A stretch of 64,000 nt of DNA from Leishmania mexicana MHOM/GT/2001/U1103 (lineage: Eukaryota; Euglenozoa; Kinetoplastea; Trypanosomatida; Trypanosomatidae): positions 1 to 64,000 of the forward strand of contig NC_018328.1 of NCBI RefSeq assembly GCF_000234665.1, written 5' to 3'. The notes beneath the pieces were generated by a model that was not told where the DNA came from, made no database searches, and was given only the letters and a program-made list of their open reading frames with translations. Positions within the stretch are counted from its first letter, which is position 1. Each line of letters opens with the position of its first letter. Positions 39,191 to 50,159 of the stretch are shown in pieces. Both the position numbers and the translations under genes were made by a program.

Positions 39191-42136
39191 GAGAAAAAGG
39201 AGGGACAGAGCGAGAAGGACAACCGCCTACGCTTATCCTGATCCTCTTGTCTGCGTTCGCTCATCCTTTTCTTTGGCTCCGATTTGACGCTGCTGCTTCT
39301 GCTCCTGCGTACACTGGGTGCAGTGCCGCCGCGCTTCTTGTATGGGCATACACCGTCGGCGGGGGACGGGGAGGGTTGAAGGCGTATGTCCCTCACCGCT
39401 ATTCTCCATCCTCTACTTCTTTTCCGTTTCCTTTTTCCGATCGGCCATCGCGAGCGGAAGGGGGGAGGAGGGCCTCTCGCCCGTCGGTGCGCACAGGTGA
39501 TGCGCATTTCCATTTGGCTTCTTTGTGTTTCTTTCTTCCAGAGATCCTGCTGCTTCTGCTGCCGTACCCGTTGCACTTCGTTTCTTTCGGACGACGCTTA
39601 TCATCTCTGCGTTCGGACGTGCCAACGTCTGCCCTTACAGAACTTGTGTGTGCGTGTATCTGCGCGTGTGTGCGTGCGCGTGAATATGCATGTATGTTGC
39701 TCATACCCCCCCCCCACACACACACAGGTACACACATATGCACAGCGTTATATAGTTGCGCATGCGCGTAGATGGGAGAAGGTTGGTGGTGGGTGGCGTT
39801 TTATCAGCTCTGGTGACGCGCAGGCTCTCTCTGTGTTTCTCTTCTTCCCTCTGCATTCTTCTTTTTATGTCTGTCTCCCACATGTATACAAGCCACGGAA
39901 ACGCTGCCGCCATAAAGAGCAGTGCTTGTGTGACACACATGTACAATTTACGTTTTTGTTTGCTTCCAGGCCGCTTCCACGGACGTACCCTCTGTCTCCG
40001 TCGCTGTCACCTCTCTCGCTCTCCGGCTCTCGCGCGGGGGCACATACACACGCTCGCTAACGAGAATGGTACCGTTCTGGGCTCTTGTGTTTTGTCGTCT
40101 CCGTCTCCCTTTACTCTGTCCGAAGACTGTGTTTCGCCTTTCCGACTTGCTCTCTCTGTTTTTCTGTTCGCGTGTAGTGGCGTCGCGGTTACGTGTGTGT
40201 GTGTTGCGGGGGGGTCCCATTGTGCATGATGTCGCGTTTCTGTTGGCGAGCCCCCTCGCTTGCATGTGAGGTGCGTCGTTGTCTCTCTTTGTAGTGGGAT
40301 TCCAGGGTGGTGGTACGGGTGGCCGGCCACGCCATAACAGCGCACAAATTCGCAGCCAGAGGAAAGAATGCACGCTAAGAGGGCTTCGCTTACATTATTC
40401 TTTTCGAACTGTACTGCTCTTTCTCTCTGTGACCGAATTTGTGTCCGCCTCCCCTCCGGCTCGCTGTCGCATGTCCGTGTGCATGTGCGGCTGCCTCTCG
40501 GTTGATGCGAAGGATGCGGGAAGAGGGGCAGGGGGGAGCATGCACGTGCGCGTGTGGCTGTTCAGCTGCGGTAGTACTTATCAAAGTGGATTTTCGCACC
40601 AGCGTTATTGGACGTTGCTTCCCTTCTCGTGACTCAGATGCTGAGCTTTAGCCAGATGTGTTGGCAAAGACCCATCAAAGGTCTCTAGGAATCGAAACGA
40701 AACAGTATGCGCTGCTAATCGACAATGAGGCTGTAGTGCTCCACCCGTGCGAGTGCGCGAAGACGGTGCGTCCTCAACGTCCCTTGTGCCACCATGCACA
40801 CTGATTCTCGGCACATTCAATACCGCGGCGTCGGGGTTGCCCATATCGAGCAGCAGAGGTAACGCCGACCATGCGGGGGCGGCGGCAGCACCCGCAAGCG
40901 TGCGTGTCAATCAGACTTGACGCCTTGGGCGTTCTCTGTGTGGCGTGGTGCCTGATTCCATCCTATGTGTTCTCCATTGTACAGTTCGTGCGCTCCTTTC
41001 CCCTTTTCTTCGCTCTCATGACTGGGGTCTTTTTTCGCCGCAGCCGTTCTCTGCTGGCGCATTGCTGCGCCGCTCAGACTCTCAGAGTCATCAGGACTGA
41101 TCGATGCACCGCTTCCACTTAGTGGCTTCATGGCGCATTAAGCCACAGAGCGCCGATACGGCAACGCTGAAGGCGCCCCTCTCAAACTTGCTTCCCCGTA
41201 TCGCTGCTCTTCTTGAGATTCAGAAACCAAGAGAGATGCCGATAGGGTATGCCTTCTTCAACTTTGGTTCGATGGACGGTGCGCCAGTTTAATCTTCGCG
41301 CGCACCCGAATCAACCGCCTTCTGTTTCTTTCTTTGTGCATGTGCTATCGTGAGGGGGGTGCCTCGGAGAACGAGTGCTGATCGCGAACTCTCGCACTCT
41401 GTCCAACTCGCCTCCCTCTCTCCGTTCCTCCGCCAGCAAGCTCAGTGTGCACCCCGCCCCTGCCTGACCTCTTTCGGTTGGTTTGGTCTGTGTATGTATC
41501 GCCGTGCGCTTTTCTCGGGGCATGACGGTGCAGCCACGATCGAGGGCAGAGGAGGGGCGGAGCTCTCGTTTTCCGTTTGGCGTCCAGTGTGTGGAGGCGA
41601 TCACGTTTCTGTTCCTGTGTCGGTGCTACTTACCGCCCTCCCCCTTGCCTGTCTTCTGGCAGTGACATCATGGACGGCCCCATTCTCTCGCTATCGCCTT
41701 CTCTCTCGTCGTTCCCACTCTCCGTGTCTCCCGAGTACGCCCCAACTCCCTCTCCGGGCCCCCCTACCTTACATTCTCCGCCTGGTGAGATGGGGCAACT
41801 GGGCAGACGTGCAGCCCCGCATTCTTGCTTGGACACACAAGCAGTGGCACACACACACAGACACACACAGATATGCTTGGGTGTGTGCGTGTGCGTGTGT
41901 GCATCGCTGCTCCTCTACAAGAAAGGACGGGCTCCACTAGTGCGGGTGTGACGCTGGTGCGACTCTCTGCCTGTCCGTCTCTCTCTCTCTCGCCCTCCTC
42001 CTCCTCTCTTCCATCCATCTCTCTCACTCGCACCAGCACACACCCCTCACGCTGTCGATGAAATGTGTTTACACGTACGTCTACTGCAGACCATAGGTCG
42101 CGCATTTTGCATGTGCTAGGCCCTGCAAAGCATGGC
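39191..42136. other. Long gene-free gap (2.9 kb) with simple repeats
   Basis: This is by far the longest inner stretch without a supportable gene. Open frames of up to 224 codons (for example 39386-40060) are Cys/His/Ser-rich low-complexity readings of pyrimidine and CA/GT tracts. Simple repeats: C10 then (CA)5-6 at 39706-39726, GT-rich at 39645-39700, CA tracts at 41848-41870, and CT-rich at 41975-42035. The last ends at AG 42035-42036, the likely acceptor for the next gene. Stretches with less simple sequence lie at 40640-40900 and 41090-41290. Confidence 0.5.
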
Positions 42137-42844
42137 ATGTCGGATTGCGAGTGGAGCTCTGACAGCGGTGTCTCAAACGCTGAGGCAATCGCTGCCGCTG
42201 CCCTGAATATGCATCTTGTCGAGCTCGTGACGTTGCAGCACCCGTCGCGCGTGACTCGCCGCCGACATGTTTACCCGACCTCTGATGACACGAAGGCTTC
42301 TTCCGCCGACATCTCACAGCCAAGTCGCGCTAGTGGCGAGGCGCCTCGCAAGCACGCTCGGATTGACATTAGTAGCCTCATCCGACAGGCCCTCTCGCAG
42401 AGCGGTGCGCACTGCCCATCCGCCAACGTCGACGAAGTGGCGGGCCGAGTTGTCGCTGCGCTAAAACAGAGGGCTGACGGTGCGGAGGTGGCCCGAGCGG
42501 TCACCCGCGCGCTTGCCGATCCACTTAATGGGGAACTGAGAGAGAGCGTTCTCAGTGGTCGTCTGCGTCCTGAAGAGCTCGTTGCCCTCGACGAAGTGAG
42601 CCTCCTCAACCAAGCTGAGCGCGAAGTTCTGGAAAAGGCTCGACTTGAGCGGCTGAACCAGCACTCAGTGGAGTATCTAGAGAGGCTCAGCCTCACCGTT
42701 ACAAACATGTTCACCTGCCCGGAGTGTGGATCTCGTGAGTGCTACGCGAACTTCCGCTTCACCGACTTTGTGAAGTGGAAGGGAGATGATCAGACGCCGA
42801 CGCTGCTGCGGTGCTGCAGGTGCTCCCTATCCTTCCGTCAATGA
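42137..42844 (+). CDS. Short TFIIS-like protein with variant zinc ribbon
   Basis: The 235-residue protein has a TFIIS central domain-like region (about 75-185; ADPLNGELRESVLSGRLRPE, then EVLEKARLERL) and a C-terminal zinc ribbon starting CPECGS at 194 and closing with CCRCSLSF near the end. TFIIS helps stalled RNA polymerase II restart by stimulating RNA cleavage through an Asp-Glu pair in the ribbon hairpin. Here the pair position reads D217-D218 within KGDDQTPT, so the acidic pair is kept but not in classic form. It lies directly before a fuller TFIIS-like gene and shares the same domain order, so the two look like an old tandem duplication. The frame opens at a GTG (42065); the ATG is preferred. 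Upstream ATGs are present in the leader. Confidence 0.82.
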   Translation: MSDCEWSSDSGVSNAEAIAAAALNMHLVELVTLQHPSRVTRRRHVYPTSDDTKASSADISQPSRASGEAPRKHARIDISSLIRQALSQSGAHCPSANVDEVAGRVVAALKQRADGAEVARAVTRALADPLNGELRESVLSGRLRPEELVALDEVSLLNQAEREVLEKARLERLNQHSVEYLERLSLTVTNMFTCPECGSRECYANFRFTDFVKWKGDDQTPTLLRCCRCSLSFRQ

Positions 42845-43936
42845 GTACGATAAGAGAGACGGTAGTGAGTGCGCCCGGTGCTTGCCTGTGTGCCTGGGCT
42901 CCTGTCAAGGCACTTTCTGCCACGACTGTTTCGCGGCGCTGTATCCATCCATCCTCGAAGTGCCACCGAACAGCGCGTCGAGGAAGCACACGAGAGACAT
43001 GGAAAATATATGGTTTTCCTTCTTGGCGCATTCGACACCACTGTGCGTGTATGCCTCGCGGCTTATCTCGAGGTGAATCGTGGAATGGACAAGCAGCGGT
43101 GTGCACTTGTCATAAAAGGTGAATGAATACCTCCCGACTTGTGTAGGGGGCTGCACGTGGCCGCGCAGTCGTTGCCACCTCCTCTTGGATGTCTTGCAAC
43201 GGCAAACGTGACTCAGAGTCAAAGTGATGACGCACCGCTTCACGTCGAGCTGGGGTGTGCTTCGGCACACACACGGCGCCTCTCAAACAAAAACCTCGCT
43301 ATGCTACTCTTTGCTTACGCATCGTCTGGCGCCTCTCCTCCTCTCTGGCTCTTACCGATGCGTGTCTCCGGCTCAGCTGACTGCACGCCCCCGGAGGTGT
43401 GGGAGCCACTCGGTGCTCACACAGGGTGCCTTCACGCTGCCTTCGAGAGCCCTTTCCTGTTGTGTGCGCCGCAGAGGTGTCCGGAACGCACGTAGAAGCA
43501 GGGAGGGAACGAAACGCGCGAGAAACAGCGGTACACCCGTGCCTCGTTGACTAGCGCTCTCATTGGCAGCGAAGCGCACCGACCGTCTGTCGCAGCCAAG
43601 CTCGAAGTTGCTTGCACGCCATCACACGAAGGTATCGTAGTGCTCCTTTTCTTTATTCTCGTAAACACATACACACGCACACACGCATAGACACATACAC
43701 GCATTATAGGGACACTGCCGCTGGCGTTGCTCTCTTCACCTGTCTAGTCGCACGCATACCTCGAAGCAGCTCTGCTTGCAAGCAGCGTTGTTCACTTGAC
43801 TCGCGCTCTGTCACGCCATATCTTTGCCCCCCTCCCCCTATCGCCTCGTGTCTCCTCGCCTCCTGTTGTGCAGTACTGTTGCGGCTCCTCATTGGCTCGC
43901 TCGTTGCAGCGTCTACGCAGCAAGCCGCGTGCGACC
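42845..43936. other. Intergenic region between the TFIIS-like genes
   Basis: No gene is seen. A CA-rich microsatellite-like tract lies at 43665-43702. The tract tttgcccccctccccctatcgcctcg... leads to AG 43872-43873, giving a 63-base leader. Confidence 0.45.
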
Positions 43937-44950
43937 ATGTCAGACTCCGTCCAGCTGCCCGCTTCATCCGAGGCGCCGCCGCTGAGTCCGCCGCCGAGTT
44001 CGCCGCCTCTGTCTGGTGTGCCGACGCATTCTGTGTCACCGCTAGCAGCGCCGTCGCGAGGGGCGGAGGACGTCCCAAACTCATCAGCCCCTTCCCCGCT
44101 GAAGCGCCCACGTGTCGCCGAGCCCATTACTTACTTTCTGACCCCCAACACTCTCAGTGGTCTCAGTCAGATCAGCAACTCGGTTTCACCCTCCGCTGCG
44201 ACTTTGGCAGCGGAGCAAGTCCGCCATGATGCCCGTGCTGATACCGAGGCGGTCTCGCCGAAGCACGCGAGGGTGGAAAGCACCTCCGTCACCCCGCGGT
44301 CTCCCTACTCGAACCTGCCGCGCAAGATCCCTCGCAAGACGCCCGTCTCCAGCCCCACCTCGTCCCTCGCAAACTCCACGCTTGTTACGCCACCGACTGC
44401 TGCCGCCACATCTCATGCATGCGCGCCAGCACCTAGCGTGACAACCGCGGCAAAGAGGATCGCGCTGCATCAACGGTGGGCGGCGCTACTGCATGGCGTG
44501 TTCATGAAGGAGCGGCCGTCAAACGAGTCGGAGCGGGTGATGGATCTGTGTGTGCGTATCGTGGAGGCGATTCCGGGGGATATGGAGCAGACGAAGGACA
44601 CTTTTCAGACGCTGCTGTTCAACATCAAGGACACCAAGAACGGCGAGCTGCGGCGGAAGGTGATGGAGGGAGAGCTGCTGGTGGAGCGTCTCGTCACGAT
44701 GGACGACCTTGAGCTGGCCAATCCGGAGCTGCGCAGGCACATCGAAGAGAAGATCGAGGAGCGCTCCAAGGACACAAACCTCAGCGAGATTAGGAAGGCA
44801 ATGCGGACGAGCAACTCGACACTCTTCAAGTGCCGCGTCTGCGGTGCCCGAGACTCATCCTGGGAGCAGCGGCAGACGCGCTCGGGCGATGAGCCGATGA
44901 CGGTGATCATTACGTGCAACAAGTGCAACACACAGTGGCGCAAGTACTAG
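43937..44950 (+). CDS. Transcription elongation factor TFIIS
   Basis: The 337-residue protein has a long, Ser/Pro-rich, probably disordered N-terminus (1-170) in place of the usual LW (TFIIS-N) domain, a central polymerase-binding domain (about 175-285; ALLHGVFMKERPSNESERVM, IKDTKNGELRRKVMEGELLVERL) and a canonical C-terminal zinc ribbon (C299-x2-C, then CNKCNTQWRKY). The catalytic acidic pair is intact in RSGDEPMT (D318-E319). It should act in the nucleus to rescue backtracked RNA polymerase II. The neighbour at 42137 is a shorter relative. The start ATG lies 63 bases after the predicted acceptor; the TTG at 43796 that opens the frame is upstream of it. Confidence 0.93.
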   Translation: MSDSVQLPASSEAPPLSPPPSSPPLSGVPTHSVSPLAAPSRGAEDVPNSSAPSPLKRPRVAEPITYFLTPNTLSGLSQISNSVSPSAATLAAEQVRHDARADTEAVSPKHARVESTSVTPRSPYSNLPRKIPRKTPVSSPTSSLANSTLVTPPTAAATSHACAPAPSVTTAAKRIALHQRWAALLHGVFMKERPSNESERVMDLCVRIVEAIPGDMEQTKDTFQTLLFNIKDTKNGELRRKVMEGELLVERLVTMDDLELANPELRRHIEEKIEERSKDTNLSEIRKAMRTSNSTLFKCRVCGARDSSWEQRQTRSGDEPMTVIITCNKCNTQWRKY

Positions 44951-45893
44951 CTCGGGGATAGAATGGCGCCCGGGCGGCGCAGATGGAGCGTGCCGAGGTG
45001 AGACCTTCTCCGTGTACTTCCCTCATACTTTCGCTGATTCTCTCACATGAACGTTTGCGGGCCCCTGTAGATACCAAGCGAATAGCGTCCGCCGCAGCGC
45101 TCCAGCGCTATCTCTGTGTGTGTGTGGGGGGGGGGAATCTGTTGTGCGCCGAGCTGCGGTTTTTTGGGCGTGCGATCTCGCCATCTTTAGCGTAACTCTG
45201 TACTTCGTTTTGACTGCCCTTACGTCGCTGTCGTCTGACTGCATTGCGGAACACGGCCGGGCGTGGTCAAGATCGTTGAGCGCCTCTCCAGTGACCCCGA
45301 AGAGACATTTTTGCAATATGCCGACATCTCCCTGCTCATGAGTTGCAGTGAGTTGTCTGCAGGGCTACACTACGTCAGCAAAGGTGCTTGTGATCCACGG
45401 ATTCCGCGCCGAACGCGGCTTTACCGCACCTCCAAGTGCGTCCTCTGCACGCTACACCTCTCTCCTTCTGCCCTCATTTCTCCCGGCACGGATGTTCGTC
45501 TTCGCCGGTACTTTTAGCGCGGGCTCATCCATTTTCCGTGAACGGCGTCGACGGAGCGTGCACATTGTCTGTGGGAGCCCACCGTCAGACAATCAGCTAC
45601 CCTTCGGAGTCCGACCGCCTCTCAGCGCTTTCGACGCGCCCACGCATAGGGGGGCATCGGTGTCATCGAACAGGAGGATTGCCACGAAACGAAAGGACGC
45701 GAAGGCTCATCTACGGCGCTTGCGACTCCCGCACACGCTGTATCAGCAGACGGCATCCCTACCCCCCCCCGTATTCCTGCATTGAAGCCCAGCACTGGTG
45801 CGCGTGCGCGGACGTACAGGGATCCGTCGTTCTCTTTTGTGTGACCGATGCTCGTTTCGTTCCCTGCATTGATCACGCACACTTGACGTAAAG
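44951..45893. other. Intergenic region
   Basis: No gene is seen. A GT tract with G10 lies at 45115-45135. A C-rich tract (45760-45778) leads to AG 45786-45787; that leader would hold a 12-codon upstream frame starting at ATG 45848. Confidence 0.4.
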
Positions 45894-46913
45894 ATGAGGG
45901 TGACGGTGAAGTGGTTTGTGACGGGCAGGTACTCCGTCATCGAAGACAGTGATGCGATTTTGTCGCCGGACACCACCATTGCGGAGCTGAAGGGGCTCAT
46001 TCAGATTCGCTTCGGTTTTTCATCGAAGGAGCTCTTGCTGATACTGGATCACCTGCTCGAGAACACGGCTACCTTGCGCAGCCTCAATATCATGGGTCAG
46101 TCGTGCGACCCCATCATGACGGCGCATGTCGTGAGAGAGTCGTTGCTCGAGATGAGCAACCTCGACCAGGACGATACAAGTAAGGACGACGACCTGCACG
46201 GATTCTCGCACGCCGATTTTATTCTGGCCAAAAAGATGCTTGGCAAGGATGTGCCGGTTCCAGACGATCGTCTTGTAGCCATGCGCCTGAACGCCCCTCG
46301 CCAACGTCCAGTCTTCCTCGACATCTGGCGGAAGGACGAAGATGACGCCGCTGGTCCCGAACGAGTTCCTCAGCCTCCACACGGCATGCCCGGCTTGGCG
46401 GGGTGCGAGATTCTGACTTACGACCCGAAGAAGACGACGGTGTACCAGATCGTCTCCCGCGTCCAGTATGGCCCGCGTAAGGAGGGCGTGGACACCGAAT
46501 TCGCGATCCAGTCCCCTGGTGTCGACGCGCCCTTTCCGTTTTGGGACATGCGGACACCAGACCCGTTTGCCGGCATCGATGGGCAGTGCGCCCCTGGCGA
46601 GGTCTGCCTCGAGCTCTTCTACTTTGGGGATTTCGACGCTGTCAAGGACCAGCCCGGCTTCTTGCTTGTGGTGCGGCAAATCCTGCAGTCGAAGGCTGGC
46701 GTACGCCTGCGGACACCGCTGCCGCTGCGTGAGGCAGGGTGCATGTACCCCCTCATTGCGGTCCCAATTGTGCTGCACGAGATGGACGCCATGGAACTCG
46801 GTGACATCTTATTCGAGGACTTCGGGAGGGTGGAGGCTGCCCGACCCCTCAAGGGCAACACCGACGGTGCAGAAGTCGCTGGCAGCGGCGGCCTTGGCTG
46901 CGCTCCCCAGTAG
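45894..46913 (+). CDS. Protein with N-terminal ubiquitin-like fold, unknown role
   Basis: The 339-residue protein begins with a beta-grasp, ubiquitin-like region (about 1-85): MRVTVKWFVTGRYSVIEDSD, the helix DTTIAELKGLIQIRFG, then LLLILDHLLENTATLRSLNI. The remainder has an acidic linker (DLDQDDTSKDDDLHGFSHAD) and a compact C-terminal domain (about 165-315) rich in Pro and aromatic residues (FWDMRTPDPFAGIDGQCAPGEVCLELFYFGDFD) that I cannot name. There are no catalytic motifs of ubiquitin enzymes. A role as an adaptor to the ubiquitin or proteasome system is conceivable only from the first domain. Confidence 0.78.
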   Translation: MRVTVKWFVTGRYSVIEDSDAILSPDTTIAELKGLIQIRFGFSSKELLLILDHLLENTATLRSLNIMGQSCDPIMTAHVVRESLLEMSNLDQDDTSKDDDLHGFSHADFILAKKMLGKDVPVPDDRLVAMRLNAPRQRPVFLDIWRKDEDDAAGPERVPQPPHGMPGLAGCEILTYDPKKTTVYQIVSRVQYGPRKEGVDTEFAIQSPGVDAPFPFWDMRTPDPFAGIDGQCAPGEVCLELFYFGDFDAVKDQPGFLLVVRQILQSKAGVRLRTPLPLREAGCMYPLIAVPIVLHEMDAMELGDILFEDFGRVEAARPLKGNTDGAEVAGSGGLGCAPQ

Positions 46914-48527
46914 CCGATGCGAATGAGTATAAGAGCGGCAATGGCGCGCAGTAAAGACCGTGCCAGGCACGCGCCTGCCGAACGGCACGGCCTCCTCCAT
47001 GACTGGCCGGGGTGGGATGGGGTGTGAGGTATGAGGTGTGTTCTGCCGATTGCTTTGGAGGAGGACCGCAGAGCGAGTAAACAAGACAGAAGATGCGCCT
47101 CCCTCCACGCAGGAGAGAGGATCGACTGTATTTCTTCGCGCACGCGCTCCCGCCCATGCGACCTCGTTGCCCGCCGGCCCTCCCTACTGCTGCCTCACGT
47201 CTTCGCCGACCGCTGCGAAATATATGCGTATCCTCGTTTGCGCACTGTTTCCTCCATCTCTTCGTGTTGTGGCTCGCTGTCGATGGTGTCACAGCAGTCA
47301 TCGAGTGCGCATGCGTTCCCAACTCAACCGACTCCACTACTTGAACCGACGCAGCACATCAGGTTACTCATGCATACGCGTACGTAACAAGTCTGCGTGG
47401 AGGCGCTTGCCTGGGCACAGTTTTCCAGCCGGCCCTTTTGCTTCCTCGTCTCGGCGCGTGTGTGCACGCCCAGTGTGCAAGAGCGAGACTTGTTTCTTCG
47501 GTCTCTTCGCCCATTCCCTCTTGGGTCTCGTGGCCATCTTACGTGTATTGCTTCGTTCTTGGCGCATGTCACGTGCTACGGACCTCGTAGCACCTCGTGT
47601 CGGTGTGCTGGGCCGCCTTGTTGGCGTTCCACCGTCACATCAAATGTACGCATGAGAGCGAGAGCCGGGGGTTGGTGGGGTGGAGGAGATGTGCTGTTTA
47701 TGGACCACAATAAGCCTGCACCCACGTGCGAGCATACGTGCATGCCTGTGCGCGACTCGACGGGCAAACCTGGTTGATAACCCCCTCCTCGCGTGTGAGC
47801 TCCTTGTTATGGCTGAACCTCAAATTCTATGCCCCGACCCTCTGTGTTGGCTTCTCCCCCTCCCCATTTGCTTTTTACGGTATTCTCTCTGGCGTCGGCG
47901 CTCGCCCGACGGTGCCCTCCGACGCGAGGCACGCTTAAACGGACAAGAGACGTCGAACAACGGCACCGGAGAGGGGCGGCACGCGCGTCCAGTGAACGCT
48001 GCATTGGTGCGTGGGTTGGCGCCAACTCACGGACGATGACATCTCGTCTCTCCTGCCTCTTTTGTTTGTTTTGCTGCCCTTTATGATCTGCATCGTCGTC
48101 GCACACGTGCACCACAGCTGCACGGGAAGCAGCTCTCCCCCCTCCCCTCCCTCACAACTGGTCGATGTGCAGATCGGTATGATGATGCCAACGGACAGCA
48201 AGCGGCGCTTGGCAGCGGCAGCGATGACCCGCCTCTTTCGTTGCACTTCTTCGTCCGCTGCTGGCACCCTACTTCCCCCCTCGTTTCGGTTTCTCTGACT
48301 CCTATCGTTTTACTACCCATATGTATGCGTACCTGCGACTGCGCTGTCTTCTGGCCCATCTGTTGCCCTCCTGTCTTCTTTCCTTCGTGTGCTGGTGACA
48401 CCCAGGTGAGAGAGGCCCTCCTTCCCTCCCCCTGCTCGCTGCAGCCTCTCGTCCGCTACCCCACCTGCCACACCACGCCCCTGGCGTGCAACCGCACATA
48501 CACACGCACACCAACGCATACGACCAC
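46914..48527. other. Intergenic region (1.6 kb)
   Basis: No gene is supported; frames of 60-205 codons are low-complexity. The tract cttccctccccctgctcgctgcag ends in AG 48443-48444, a good acceptor leaving an 83-base leader. CA repeats follow at 48494-48515. Confidence 0.45.
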
Positions 48528-50159
48528 ATGGAGGGGGCCTCTGACAAACTTTTGCGAGAGCCCTTCCAAGCGAACCTCAAGCGAGGGCGCTCCAGCTCCT
48601 ACTCCACCGAGAGAGGCAGCTCGACGTCCCCGCATCTTCGGCGGCTTCGGCCTCTGCCAACATCGTCTTCTGAAGGCAAAGGCACTGCGGACAGAGACGG
48701 CGAGGAAGACCCGTATGCTCGGCAGCACGCCGAGCCGGAGCTCTTCGAGCTCACTCCTCTTAGCAGAACCGCCAGCACAAACGTGCGTGCGACGCGCTTT
48801 GGTGTAGAGGGCCTTCGCATTGGGCGCGACCCCAACTGCTGTGACCTGGTGCTTCCCTCGAACGCGGTGTCGCGGCTTCATTGCGTGCTCTCCGTCCTTG
48901 GTGATGACGTTTTCGTGCACGACAATAGCTTCAACGGCACATTCATCAATGGGCGCCGCGTGGGGCGGGGCCGATGCTCGGTGCTGCATCCGCGCGACAC
49001 ACTGTCCTTCCTGAACCCCACGCTGGAGGAGGCAAGCCGGTGTGGGTTTGAGTTTGCTCCGTTGCCGGGCCACTCCTCGTCAGGCTTTACAGTAGTGGAA
49101 GGACTGCAGCGGTACGAGCTAGGGCCGGTGCTGGGCCAGGGGAGCTTGGCGGCGGTGCGGCTTGGTATAGACCGGGAGACGGGGGCACCAGTCGCTATCA
49201 AACTGATTGAGCGGGGGCGCTTCTCCTCTGAGGAGGCTGCGGCCTCACTGCACACGGAGATCGAAATGATGCGCAGCATGGATCACCCACACGTTGTACG
49301 GGTGGTGGACGCGTTTGAGGGCAGCGGCTGTGTCGCACTGGTCATGGAGTACGTGCGCGGCGGCGACCTGTTCGACTACATTGTCGGGCGTGGACGCAAC
49401 CCTTTTACCGAGGCTGAAGCGCGCCATCTCTTTGGCCAGCTCCTCGAGGCGATGCTGTACATTCACGGTCGAAGCATAACCCACTGTGATCTCAAGCCGG
49501 AGAACGTGCTCGTTGACGTCGTCGGCAGAGGCTCCGATAGCGAGGTTGACACGACCTCCGCCTCGGCAACGGCGACGGCGCAGGGTCTGGTGTCATCGGC
49601 GCTGCAGACCGACGGCGATGCCGCGCTGTCCGTCGTTGACGATCACCAGGCGGAGGCAAAGGCAGTTTCGCCATACGACGTGAGGCTGAAGCTGGCGGAC
49701 TTTGGCAGTGCCAAGTACGAAGGCGGCGGCGCAGGGGGCGGCAAGCTAGAGACCACCGGTGCCGCCACTCCAGTCTACGCAGCACCGGAGCTCGCGTGCT
49801 TTCCTGCGGACGGGGCTCCACCGCAGGAGATCACTGCGGCGGTGGATGTGTGGTCTCTGGGAGTGCTACTGTACATTCTCTGCTCTGGCACCGTACCAAA
49901 GCCCCCTCGCTCTGACGCAGTCGTCGCCTTCAACCGGTCCATGACGCATCTATCCGTGCTCTGTAAGGACCTCATTGCGCGCATGATGACAGTGGACGCA
50001 ACGCGGCGCCCTTCCCTCGCCGACATATGCCATCACCCCTGGCTTGACGGCGTCACAATCTCCGGCGCACCGGACAGAGGCGCGCTGGGCAGCAAAGACC
50101 TCTTGTCTGTGACGGCGAAGCTGTCGCCGAACTTTCCGGAGGCTGCGAAGCCGTTGTAG
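48528..50159 (+). CDS. FHA-domain Ser/Thr kinase (CHK2/Rad53-like layout)
   Basis: The 543-residue protein joins an FHA domain (about 80-165; G99-R100, S115-R-L-H118, and NSFNGTFING) to a protein kinase domain (about 195-520). FHA domains bind phosphothreonine; this order is that of CHK2/Rad53/Dun1 checkpoint kinases, which act in the nuclear DNA-damage response. Kinase motifs: G-loop GQGSLAAV, VAIK with K225, catalytic loop HCDLKPEN (H319, D321), DFG at 391-393, and an APE-like AAPEL. Odd: the usual HRD is HCD, so this is a non-RD kinase, and there is an insertion of roughly 45 residues, Ser/Thr/Ala-rich, between the catalytic loop and DFG. There is no SQ/TQ cluster clear enough to call. The frame opens at a GTG upstream. 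Confidence 0.9.
   Translation: MEGASDKLLREPFQANLKRGRSSSYSTERGSSTSPHLRRLRPLPTSSSEGKGTADRDGEEDPYARQHAEPELFELTPLSRTASTNVRATRFGVEGLRIGRDPNCCDLVLPSNAVSRLHCVLSVLGDDVFVHDNSFNGTFINGRRVGRGRCSVLHPRDTLSFLNPTLEEASRCGFEFAPLPGHSSSGFTVVEGLQRYELGPVLGQGSLAAVRLGIDRETGAPVAIKLIERGRFSSEEAAASLHTEIEMMRSMDHPHVVRVVDAFEGSGCVALVMEYVRGGDLFDYIVGRGRNPFTEAEARHLFGQLLEAMLYIHGRSITHCDLKPENVLVDVVGRGSDSEVDTTSASATATAQGLVSSALQTDGDAALSVVDDHQAEAKAVSPYDVRLKLADFGSAKYEGGGAGGGKLETTGAATPVYAAPELACFPADGAPPQEITAAVDVWSLGVLLYILCSGTVPKPPRSDAVVAFNRSMTHLSVLCKDLIARMMTVDATRRPSLADICHHPWLDGVTISGAPDRGALGSKDLLSVTAKLSPNFPEAAKPL

Noticed and set aside
39386..40060. 224-codon plus-strand open frame in the 2.9-kb gap
   Set aside because: It is a Cys/His/Ser-rich reading of CT and CA tracts without domain features.
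41848..41870. CA repeats here and at 22529, 39715, 43665 and 48494 as possible CRISPR or satellite arrays
   Set aside because: They are short simple microsatellites without spacers, common in Leishmania spacers.
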